Positions 46,906-54,854 of a stretch of DNA of 64,000 nucleotides are shown piece by piece. How positions within the stretch are numbered: position 1 is the first letter of the stretch; the number at the start of each line of letters is the position of its first letter. The stretch lies in assembly GCF_014898095.1 (NCBI RefSeq), contig NZ_CP062946.1, positions 3,472,001 through 3,536,000 on the forward strand, in the 5' to 3' direction. The notes under the pieces are model-generated. The model made no database searches. It was not told the origin of the DNA and saw nothing but the letters and a program-made list of their open reading frames with translations. The stretch comes from Thalassotalea sp. LPB0316. GTDB lineage: Bacteria > Pseudomonadota > Gammaproteobacteria > Enterobacterales > Alteromonadaceae. A program made the position numbers and the translations under genes.

Positions 46906-48069
46906 CTAAAAATAGGCATTAGTGATCAAGGTGTTAGCCCGCATTAAAAACGCGCCATTAGCTATCACACTATCAATAGCTAAACTTTGCTCATCAAGTA
47001 AGTTGATGTCGGCGTCATTACCAAGGATTAATCGGCCTTTTTGTTTGAGCGCGAGGATATCGGCAGGTGAGCTAGTGACACTGCGCAGTGCCAACTCAAT
47101 ATCGACCTGATAACAATTTATTGCTTCAACAAACGACTGATGTAAGGTTTTAACTTCACCAAGTTGTAAGTCGATGAGTTTTGCTTTGTCATCAAATACC
47201 GGCAAACTCGCGTTACCGTCGGAGCTCATGGTAAGTTGCCCAATATCAACACCTTCTTGTAAGGCGATGGCAAGCGCTTGTGCAGCAGCAACTTCACCTT
47301 GTGCTAAAATTTGCGCAGTCGTGCTGGTAGTAAAATCAATATAGCCACCTTGCTTTGCAAACTCTATACCGTCTGCTAGCAGCGCTTTTGTGCGGTTAAT
47401 ATGGGTTGGATAAAACTGTCCTACCGGGATAGCGCTATACTCGGCGACTTCTCGCAATAAATTGAGCCCTTGCTTATCGTCGCCAACATGAATACTCACA
47501 ATACCTGATTTACTCGCTAGCATGCCGCCGGTTCTCGCTTGTGAGGCTACTTGCGCTAGGGTTAGGTGATCAACAGGCGTTGCGCGATGATCGGCAATGG
47601 CGACCTCCCCCACGCCAATAAACTCGTCAATGAGCATAATATCTTTGGTAATTGATTCTGTTATCGTCACCGCCGGCAAATGGTAAGAGCCGGTATAACA
47701 ATAAACCGACAAGCCAAGGGCTTTAAGCTCTTTTGCCTTGGCGAGCAAGTTTTCCAAACTACGGGTGATAGCATCTGTACCTAATACACCAACTAATGTC
47801 GTCACACCACCAACGACCGCATCGTTAATGTGCATTTCTGGCGTGCGCGTGGTAAATCCCCCTTCACCACCACCGCCGGTAATATGAACGAGTGAATCGA
47901 CAAAACCCGGTACAACAAGCTTGCCTCTAGCATCGATAACTTCAACAAAACCACTATTGGGCATGGTTATTTCATCTTCGATGGCGATTATTTTACCGCC
48001 GGCAATTAAAACATCCTTCCGCCCTAAATCCTGTGGCGCATACACTCGACCTTGTTTTAATAATTTCAT
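46906..48069 (-). CDS. iadA: Isoaspartyl dipeptidase-like amidohydrolase
   Basis: This 387-residue amidohydrolase has the IadA signatures PGFVDSLVHITGGGGEGGFTTRTPE, VGEVAIADHRA, IHVGDD, YPTHINRT and TMSSDGNAS. It hydrolyses beta-aspartyl dipeptides. The metal ligands His194, His223, the bridging Glu155 (in place of the usual carboxylated Lys) and catalytic Asp284 are present. In the first HxH pair, however, only His62 remains and the partner is Leu60, so activity may be altered. It lies in a run with the YfcC transporter and TonB receptor, opposite a cyanophycinase. This suits hydrolysis of beta-Asp-Arg. Confidence 0.88.
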   Translation of the reverse strand: MKLLKQGRVYAPQDLGRKDVLIAGGKIIAIEDEITMPNSGFVEVIDARGKLVVPGFVDSLVHITGGGGEGGFTTRTPEMHINDAVVGGVTTLVGVLGTDAITRSLENLLAKAKELKALGLSVYCYTGSYHLPAVTITESITKDIMLIDEFIGVGEVAIADHRATPVDHLTLAQVASQARTGGMLASKSGIVSIHVGDDKQGLNLLREVAEYSAIPVGQFYPTHINRTKALLADGIEFAKQGGYIDFTTSTTAQILAQGEVAAAQALAIALQEGVDIGQLTMSSDGNASLPVFDDKAKLIDLQLGEVKTLHQSFVEAINCYQVDIELALRSVTSSPADILALKQKGRLILGNDADINLLDEQSLAIDSVIANGAFLMRANTLITNAYF

Positions 48070-48106
48070 TTAATTCTCATTTTAATTTTCGTCTGCGTTG
48101 AACCAA

Positions 48107-49561
48107 CTAGCTAAAGTTGATCATCACGGCAAAAACCACAAAACTTGCCGCTAAGGCAATTAACACCAACATAAATTTGGCGATAAACTTAGCCCAAATA
48201 ACCCAATCGACTTTGGCTACCCCCAAACAGCCGATCAGTGATGCCGATGTTGGAATAATAATATTGGTTAAGCCGTCACCTAATTGAAAGGCCAATACCG
48301 CAACTTGTCTGGTTACACCAACGAGGTCAGCGAGTGGCGCCATCAAGGGCATAGTTAAAGCAGCTTGGCCTGAGCCAGAAGCAATAAAAAAGTTAAACAC
48401 TGACTGAAACACCAACATCAATAACGCCGACACGTAGCTTGGAAAATCACCAATCGTTTGACCCGCGTAATGCAACAAGGTGTTGAGTACCGACGGCTGA
48501 CTCGGATCGTCGCCGCCGAGTAAAATCACGATCCCCTTTGCCATGCCAACAATCATCGCCGCCGGCAATAACTCTTGTGCCCCGTGTTTGAAGGCGTCTG
48601 CGGCATCGTTCAGCACAATGCGTTTTCCAATGACAGCGACAGCAGCGATGACACAGCCCATAGCAAAAAACTGGCTAGCAATTTCAGGTAGGTAGTAGCC
48701 TTTTTCTACCACGCCCCAAATCACCCAAGCGATCGACAAAGCAAAGATCGATAAAATCACCGCATCTACTTTACTAAATTCACCGGCACTAAGTGTTATC
48801 TCTGCTTGTCTTTGGTCTGTGCCACTGGTTTGTGCTTTGATCTGGTTAGCGTGTTTGACGGTAAAAATAACACCGACAAGGGTAAATACACTCCACATGG
48901 TCATGCGAAATGGTGTCCCCGACAATAACGGCACATCAGCAATACCTTGCGCAATAGCAACGCTAAATGGATTCATCCATGACGCGGCAAAGCCAATCTG
49001 AGTGGCAACATAAGTGACCAATACTGTGGTTAGGGCATCGTAGCCAAGTGCCCGCATGAGCGGCAACAAGACAATGCAAAAAGCTATCGCTTCTTCTCCC
49101 ATACCGAATATCGCACCACCGAGTGAAAACATGACGAATAGCAAAGGGATAAACAGATAATCAAGTTTCTGCGTTTTGTTGATCAAGGCCAAAATGCCGT
49201 TATTTACCGCACCGGTTTTCATGACAATACCAAAAGCACCGCCGGTAATAATGATAAACATCATCACGCCAATCGCCGATCCCCACTTGGTTCCTGAAAC
49301 CATACCTTCAAAGGCAAAGTTAAAAAAACCAACGCCCCCACTATCGGCAAAAATTGGCACGCCTTGTGTGCTTTGTAAGCGAAAGCTATCTGCGATGATC
49401 ATCGCTTTTTCACCCTCACTAGGCACCGACATTTGAAAACTGCCCGCAGGAATAACATGGGTTAAAATGGCTGCAACCAGTACCACAAAAAACAAAATAA
49501 TCAGCGCGTCAGGCATGGTAGAAGAAGGCGCTACCGCCTTTTCTGAAGTTGTATCTTTCAC
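48107..49561 (-). CDS. YfcC family inner-membrane transporter
   Basis: Start GTG 49561 is chosen because the resulting 15 residues before MPDALIILFF match the E. coli YfcC layout. The longer frame begins inside a terminator-like hairpin. The 484-residue protein has about 12 hydrophobic helices (IIITGGAFGIVMKTGAV, MFSLGGAIFGMGEEAIAFCIVLLPL, GFAASWMNPFSVAIAQGIADVPLLSG). The family, related to the AbgT/DcuC groups, is thought to carry amino acids or dipeptides. Next to iadA and a TonB receptor it likely imports the dipeptide or arginine. Confidence 0.85.
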   Translation of the reverse strand: MKDTTSEKAVAPSSTMPDALIILFFVVLVAAILTHVIPAGSFQMSVPSEGEKAMIIADSFRLQSTQGVPIFADSGGVGFFNFAFEGMVSGTKWGSAIGVMMFIIITGGAFGIVMKTGAVNNGILALINKTQKLDYLFIPLLFVMFSLGGAIFGMGEEAIAFCIVLLPLMRALGYDALTTVLVTYVATQIGFAASWMNPFSVAIAQGIADVPLLSGTPFRMTMWSVFTLVGVIFTVKHANQIKAQTSGTDQRQAEITLSAGEFSKVDAVILSIFALSIAWVIWGVVEKGYYLPEIASQFFAMGCVIAAVAVIGKRIVLNDAADAFKHGAQELLPAAMIVGMAKGIVILLGGDDPSQPSVLNTLLHYAGQTIGDFPSYVSALLMLVFQSVFNFFIASGSGQAALTMPLMAPLADLVGVTRQVAVLAFQLGDGLTNIIIPTSASLIGCLGVAKVDWVIWAKFIAKFMLVLIALAASFVVFAVMINFS

Positions 49562-49594
49562 GTTATAGCTCTGGTTATTTGAATAAAAGAATAA

Positions 49595-49615
49595 GGCTAC
49601 CACAGTGTGGTAGCC
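49595..49615 (-). terminator. Hairpin after the TonB receptor
   Basis: A 9-bp stem GGCTACCAC/GTGGTAGCC with a 3-base loop lies 10-30 bp past the receptor stop. On the minus strand it is followed by a T-rich run. It may only partly separate the receptor from the transporter gene. Confidence 0.6.
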
Positions 49616-49624
49616 CAACGATAC

Positions 49625-52582
49625 TTACTTAAAGAAGTAGCTAAATGATAACTGGTAGTTGACACCTAGCGCATTGTGGTTGATAGAATCAAAACCACGA
49701 CGTGAACCATAAGCTACCGGCGGCTCTTCATCAAACAAGTTGTGCACCGTAAAGTTGAGGTTCATATTGTCGAAATCATAGCCCATGTTAAAACGCACGG
49801 TTGTCCATGAATCAACATCGCGTTCGCCGTTAGCATCTAACTCACCTAACGCTTCAAGTTCATCAATATTACGACCGCGTAATCGTTTTATATCGTCTTG
49901 ATATGAGCTTGTGTAATCAGCCGTGATACTGGTGTAAAACTGCTCGCCTACCCAGCCAAGTCTAAAGCTTGCGATATTTTCAGGATAACGCCAAGTTCCA
50001 ATGAGCTCTTCAACATCGCTTGAACCGGCAAGATTGCGCTCAAAACTTGCGTAATGCGTGCCATCAATAGAGAAAGTTAAACGACCTTCGGCAAAATTGA
50101 CACTGTGATCAAAGGCTAAATCAAAGCCACTTACCTCCTGTGTACCTGTGTTATCTAACTGGATAACATGATCGCGGTATAAAGGTAAGGCATCCTCTCG
50201 ACCAAAGCCAGCGGCAACCCATTGATCTAAAATTTGTGTTAAATTCGCCCCGTCTTGCTCAATGTTCAAACCGTTGCTATCTAAGAATTCGTAGAGCACA
50301 CCATCATCGACAATACCGCTACAAAGCACTTCTTCATATGAAATACCCATGCTGCCTTCGGGCACTAAACCACAATGGCGAAGTGAGGCATCGTTAATGG
50401 CATCATTTAGCACTGCTGTCATATCGGTATCAATCAGCTGTTCGTGCTTAAACGACCAGTAATCAAGTGATAAATGGGTATCTGAAGACGGGCTCCATGC
50501 AAAACCGAGGCTAACCGACTCTGATTCTTCGGGTTTCAAATTAGCGTTACCCAACTCCAAAACATTTGGGCTTGAGGTAAAACCATCGCCTTCACAGTAT
50601 AAGTCAGCTACTGCTTGGTTTGCCGAGCAATCGTAAGTTGCTGTCGTTGTTCTTAGTTTTACACCTGCCTGGGTGAGTGAAGGCGCTCTAAATGATGTTG
50701 ACCACGCTGCGCGCAAGATAACCGATTCATGCGGGCGATAAGTGACACCAACCTTAGGGTTAAAGGTATCGCCAAAGTCGTTGTAATCGTCGTAACGACC
50801 GGCAAGTTGCAACTCTATCTGATCGGTAATTGGCCAGTAAAATTCAGCAAAGGCTCCCCATTGATTGCGATCCGCTTGTGATAAACTTGAACCAAAACCA
50901 AAAACATCAACTAAGTAGTCGTTTTCAAACCGTGCTCGAGCATTCATCGACGGAATATCGTTGATTTCTTCGCGTCTAAATTCAACGCCAAAGGCTGCGC
51001 TTATCATATGATCGTTGACTTCGGCGATATCACCAGAAATTTTTGCATCAATGCCGTAAACGGTGCTTTCACCGTCGCGAGTTGGCATTTCTTGAGCCAT
51101 TGCGAGTAACGCATCGTTGGTTGCATCTCCCGATAAAAATGGGTTGTACGTGCCAAGCAATTCACCCGCACCACAGCTAAGTGTATCGCTGTCGTAGTCG
51201 TAATCAGCAATTGAGCCGTTACTGCATAATTCGCCTGTGCTTACTGCGTGATACTTGTAGCGGTTGTAAATACCCGCACTAGCTACTTGTTCAGATTCAG
51301 ATTTTGATAACGTGATACCCGTTTCCCAAAACCACTCACCCCATTCGCCTGATAAACTCGACACTAAACGCATTGCATCGGTTTCGATATCAACAGTACG
51401 TGGACTTGCGAAACGCGCATCGTACCTAAAGCCCCAAAGCTGTTGTCCAGCTTGCGTATCAAACGGATCTATCCACATGTCGTAGATTAATGCATCGGCT
51501 ACCTCTGGTGAAAAAGCACCATAAATAGCCTCTTCGCCAACCCAAGGGCCTTCAGTGTCGTCAACTTGATCAATTGGCGCTGGCGATGAAACGGCTCGCG
51601 ACTTAGTGTTACTAATAAAGAAATCAGTATTCCACGTTACATCGTTAAAGTCGTAACTATAGATAAAACCTGCTGAGCTCGTTTCTAGCGCCGAGCGCAA
51701 TTGGTCATCTTCGTTGCTGTAGTAGGCACAAATCTCTTCACCGTACTCAGTGGTAACAAAATCTGTTTTACAATCTGGATTGCCAATTTCGTTGCCGTCA
51801 TAAGCCGAGTAGTAATAAATATTTGGCGTGTGCTTTGGCAAATATGAGTAGTTGCTCACCAGTACAGGATCACGGGTATAGCTTCTATCTTGAGCGTGAA
51901 ATGCGTTGCGATCAAAATGATCGGCAAAAACAGTTAAGTTACCACCGGCAACTTCACCACCCCAAATGAAGTTGAGGTTGTATCGACCTTCATCTGAACT
52001 GGCAAAGCTATTACCGTATGAGCCATTAATTTCAGCGCCTTGATAATCCGTTTTGAGGATGTAGTTGATCACCCCAGCAACGGCATCAGCACCGTAAATT
52101 GCCGATGCACCAGTCGCCAACACTTCAACTCGCTCAATCGCCGAAAGTGGGATTGAGTTGATATCGACAAAGTTTTGCGTCCCCGCGGCAAATGAGCTAG
52201 CAGCCACTCGGCGGCCATTGATCAAGGTCAGCGTTGATGAAGGTCCTAAGCCTCGCAATGATGCTGCTGCTTGTCCCGCAGGTGTTGACGTTGAAGTTGC
52301 ACCACTTTCAGAGGTGTTAAATGAGCCAACACCACCGCGAGTTTGGCTAATTTGCGCCATTAATTCTGAAATTGAACTGGCGCCTGAGCTGCGGATAGCC
52401 TGGGCATCAATAACCACTAACGGTTGCGTGCCTTCAAGATCAACCCCTTTGATTTGACTACCGGTAACTGTGATTTTTTCAATCGCAGCTGTTTCGTTTG
52501 ATTGGTTACTTCCCTCTTGCGCATTAGCGTTAAATATTGCTAACACAGACAGTGCTACTGCCGATAACGTAAATTTTTTCAT
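49625..52582 (-). CDS. TonB-dependent outer-membrane receptor
   Basis: Start ATG 52582 gives a normal signal peptide (MKKFTLSAVALSVLAIFNANA). The longer frame (to 52714) would place 44 extra residues ahead of it. The 985-residue protein has a plug domain (EKITVTGSQIKGVDLEGTQPLVVIDA, SLRGLGPSSTLTLINGRRV, RVEVLATGASAIYGADAVAGVINYIL) and a long beta-barrel ending in YQLSFSYFFK with terminal aromatic residues. Its substrate is probably a beta-aspartyl dipeptide or cyanophycin fragment, judged from the genes around it. It diverges from the cyanophycinase gene. Confidence 0.92.
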   Translation of the reverse strand: MKKFTLSAVALSVLAIFNANAQEGSNQSNETAAIEKITVTGSQIKGVDLEGTQPLVVIDAQAIRSSGASSISELMAQISQTRGGVGSFNTSESGATSTSTPAGQAAASLRGLGPSSTLTLINGRRVAASSFAAGTQNFVDINSIPLSAIERVEVLATGASAIYGADAVAGVINYILKTDYQGAEINGSYGNSFASSDEGRYNLNFIWGGEVAGGNLTVFADHFDRNAFHAQDRSYTRDPVLVSNYSYLPKHTPNIYYYSAYDGNEIGNPDCKTDFVTTEYGEEICAYYSNEDDQLRSALETSSAGFIYSYDFNDVTWNTDFFISNTKSRAVSSPAPIDQVDDTEGPWVGEEAIYGAFSPEVADALIYDMWIDPFDTQAGQQLWGFRYDARFASPRTVDIETDAMRLVSSLSGEWGEWFWETGITLSKSESEQVASAGIYNRYKYHAVSTGELCSNGSIADYDYDSDTLSCGAGELLGTYNPFLSGDATNDALLAMAQEMPTRDGESTVYGIDAKISGDIAEVNDHMISAAFGVEFRREEINDIPSMNARARFENDYLVDVFGFGSSLSQADRNQWGAFAEFYWPITDQIELQLAGRYDDYNDFGDTFNPKVGVTYRPHESVILRAAWSTSFRAPSLTQAGVKLRTTTATYDCSANQAVADLYCEGDGFTSSPNVLELGNANLKPEESESVSLGFAWSPSSDTHLSLDYWSFKHEQLIDTDMTAVLNDAINDASLRHCGLVPEGSMGISYEEVLCSGIVDDGVLYEFLDSNGLNIEQDGANLTQILDQWVAAGFGREDALPLYRDHVIQLDNTGTQEVSGFDLAFDHSVNFAEGRLTFSIDGTHYASFERNLAGSSDVEELIGTWRYPENIASFRLGWVGEQFYTSITADYTSSYQDDIKRLRGRNIDELEALGELDANGERDVDSWTTVRFNMGYDFDNMNLNFTVHNLFDEEPPVAYGSRRGFDSINHNALGVNYQLSFSYFFK

Positions 52583-52716
52583 GTTCTGACCGTTTATAAT
52601 TTTAATGGTAAATTGTGACCAGCGTTCCAAAGGTACAAGCAACTGCAGATACACCAAGGACTGGGCTTTAACGGAGTTTTTGTAAAGAGGGGGAGATGAA
52701 GTCGCAGACGCCAATC

Positions 52717-52743
52717 CCCCAGAAAACTCAAGGTTTTCTGGGG
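52717..52743 (-). promoter_or_regulatory. Leader hairpin of the TonB receptor
   Basis: A perfect 11-bp stem CCCCAGAAAAC/GTTTTCTGGGG with loop TCAAG lies about 135 bp before the receptor ATG. It has no T run on the receptor strand, so it is not a terminator. It may stabilise or control the leader RNA. Confidence 0.55.
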
Positions 52744-52843
52744 TTATTCGTCAAACCACTCCGAAAGATAAAAATTCGAGTAGTAATATGTTGTCAGCGT
52801 GAAAGCTTTCTTGTACATATTAAAAAGGTCTTCGATTAATTTA

Positions 52844-52865
52844 GAGCTTGACCCTAATCAAGCTC
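52844..52865. promoter_or_regulatory. 22-bp palindromic operator candidate
   Basis: Perfect 8-bp half-sites GAGCTTGA and TCAAGCTC, with a 6-bp centre (CCCTAA), lie between the two divergent arms, 110 bp before the cyanophycinase ATG. This is the form of a dimeric repressor site. The regulator is not identified. Confidence 0.55.
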
Positions 52866-52974
52866 ATTCAAAATTCACTTAATTTATAGATACCGTTGTC
52901 ATAAAAAATTGTCAACAACAATGTTAAAAAAACGTTTAGATTCGTCAATCAATCGTTAAAATAGGAATTTTGAA

Positions 52975-54777
52975 ATGCGACTATTTTCTGCAATTTTGCT
53001 GCTATTTTCTGCCATAACGCTGGCAAAAACCGAAAACACACCTTACAAACCAAGCCAGCTTTTTTTAGTTGGTGGCGGTTTAAAATCTTGTTCATCAATG
53101 TCAAAAAACCAATGTTTGACACCCGAAAAGCATCAAGAAATAGAAGTTAACAACAGCAAAACCCATGCGCTTTTTCAGCTAAACCACAAAACGCGAGCAC
53201 AAGTTTTCGCCTTAATGGATCAAGAATATTCTGCTGAGCATGCTAAACAATTAAAAAAATTACTTAATAAAGCGATAAAAAACGCGAGTAAAACCCCGGT
53301 TAGCAAAGGGGAAATGGTTAAGTTTTTAAAAACATTTGATAACAACCAACTCATTAATCGACTATCCGACCCTGAATATTTTTTACTCTTAGATGCCTTA
53401 GAAATTGCTCAGATTGATAAAGTAACCGGCGAAAGGCTGCAGGAAACCGTCGATTTAGACCGCTCAAAAAATAGTTTTACCCCGCAGATCTATCGCGACT
53501 TTGTTAAACGAGCACAACGGCTAACTCACCAACAACGACCCCATATTTTGGTGGTAACAGCATCGGCAAGAGATAGTTTTGAAGCGGTTGATTTTTATAT
53601 TCAAGCGTTTGTTCAAGCTGGCGCAAATACGCAGTGGCTACCAATTGACGCAAGCTTGCAGCCGCTTATTAGTGCTACAGCAAACGATAGAGCAAACCTG
53701 TGTGATCAACTGCCAACCAAACGACTAGCAATCCAAAAGTCAGCCTACCGCGAAGCTATTTATCCTGACTTAGTTCATCAGCAACGCCTTGCATGTCTAG
53801 AACCACAGCGCTTGCTCGAACAAGTAAAACAGGCCGATGGGATTTTTATTAACGGCGGCGATCAATCGCTAACTAAGCAAGCATTTATTAAGGCCAATGG
53901 CCAAGACACCGAGGTAATGGCATTAATTCGAGAAAAGTTTGACCGTGGTAATTTTATTATTGGCGGCACTAGTGCTGGTACTGCAGTTATGGCAGGCGGT
54001 CAATTTAATCAGCACGCTATGGTGATGATCACCAGTGGCCAAAGTGATAGAGCCATGTTTTATGGTGCCCACGCCGATGTTGTGCCTACCGAGGGCTGTC
54101 AAAAATCAAATACTTGTAACGATGCGCCAAACGATCAACTCACTTATGCAACGAGCGGCGGCTTGGGACTGTTCAATCTTGGTATTTTAGATACCCATTT
54201 CTCAGAGCGCGGTCGTCAGGGACGTTTAGCCGTACTAGCACATACGACTCAACATCAACTCGCTTTTGGCGTAGATGAGCGGACAGCTTTAGTGGTAACT
54301 AGACTAAACCAAGATAAACACGAATTATCTGTCGTTGGTCAATCGGGTGTGTTTATTGTTGAAAATCCACTGATTGCTAACAATACAAACGCTAATAATA
54401 CTGACACCAACAACACACCTAGTCGCTTGACGGTTAAAACTCACTATATTCACCAAGGCGATAGTCTCGTCGTAAATGACACCGGCACACTTAAGTTTTC
54501 ATTGTCAAAAGATAAAGTTGTAACCGAGCAAACGACGGGGCTATTACCTGAAATCAACAATATTTTTGCTGGTGAAAATTATCTGAAGGCAGCTAAATTA
54601 TTGTGCTTATCGGATCAAACTGAGTTAATCGGTAATGTCTCTTACGATAACCAACGTGGTAAGGTAATAGTGACAAAAACTGAGCACAGTGTTTCTGTAC
54701 AAGGGTTATATCAGTTGGCGAAGGTCGAAAAGCACGACTGCTCATATACTCACTATCAGCTGACGTTAAGCCACTAA
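52975..54777 (+). CDS. Secreted cyanophycinase (S51 family)
   Basis: This serine exopeptidase releases beta-Asp-Arg dipeptides from cyanophycin. A signal peptide (about residues 1-17) exports it. The start of the domain (QLFLVGGGLK, 28-37) is followed by an unusual insert of about 150 residues. The S51 core then continues with HILVVTASARDSFEA, GIFINGGDQSL, IIGGTSAGTAVMAGG (nucleophile Ser333) and LGILDTHFSERGRQGRL. At 600 residues it is much longer than the 270-residue intracellular CphB. It faces the TonB receptor, transporter and isoaspartyl dipeptidase genes, suggesting extracellular cyanophycin use. Confidence 0.88.
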   Translation: MRLFSAILLLFSAITLAKTENTPYKPSQLFLVGGGLKSCSSMSKNQCLTPEKHQEIEVNNSKTHALFQLNHKTRAQVFALMDQEYSAEHAKQLKKLLNKAIKNASKTPVSKGEMVKFLKTFDNNQLINRLSDPEYFLLLDALEIAQIDKVTGERLQETVDLDRSKNSFTPQIYRDFVKRAQRLTHQQRPHILVVTASARDSFEAVDFYIQAFVQAGANTQWLPIDASLQPLISATANDRANLCDQLPTKRLAIQKSAYREAIYPDLVHQQRLACLEPQRLLEQVKQADGIFINGGDQSLTKQAFIKANGQDTEVMALIREKFDRGNFIIGGTSAGTAVMAGGQFNQHAMVMITSGQSDRAMFYGAHADVVPTEGCQKSNTCNDAPNDQLTYATSGGLGLFNLGILDTHFSERGRQGRLAVLAHTTQHQLAFGVDERTALVVTRLNQDKHELSVVGQSGVFIVENPLIANNTNANNTDTNNTPSRLTVKTHYIHQGDSLVVNDTGTLKFSLSKDKVVTEQTTGLLPEINNIFAGENYLKAAKLLCLSDQTELIGNVSYDNQRGKVIVTKTEHSVSVQGLYQLAKVEKHDCSYTHYQLTLSH

Positions 54778-54793
54778 CACAAACAGCTTTCTG

Positions 54794-54818
54794 GGCACTT
54801 GATAGCGTTGCAAGTGCC
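54794..54818. terminator. Hairpin between the cyanophycinase and GGDEF/EAL genes
   Basis: An 8-bp perfect stem GGCACTTG/CAAGTGCC with loop of nine lies between convergent genes. No T run follows, so termination strength is uncertain. Confidence 0.45.
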
Positions 54819-54854
54819 TAGAGGCCGAAACTGATCAGCATAAAAGAAAAGGTT

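Larger units (their letters stand above)
52583..52974. other. Divergent regulatory region of receptor and cyanophycinase
   Basis: About 390 bp without a gene. It holds a 22-bp perfect palindrome (52844-52865), a long stem in the receptor leader (52717-52743) and a 10-bp palindrome GAAAGCTTTC at 52801-52810. Direct copies of TTGTCA (near 52898 and 52911) lie close to the cyanophycinase start. The -35/-10 elements could not be fixed with confidence. Confidence 0.6.

Noticed and set aside
49562..49618. The longer N-terminus of the YfcC transporter starting at TTG 49618
   Set aside because: The first codons lie inside the hairpin after the TonB receptor gene, and the shorter GTG start aligns with E. 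coli YfcC.
52583..52714. The 44-residue extension of the TonB receptor
   Set aside because: It would place a polar stretch before a perfect signal peptide and has no ribosome-binding site. The segment belongs to the leader.
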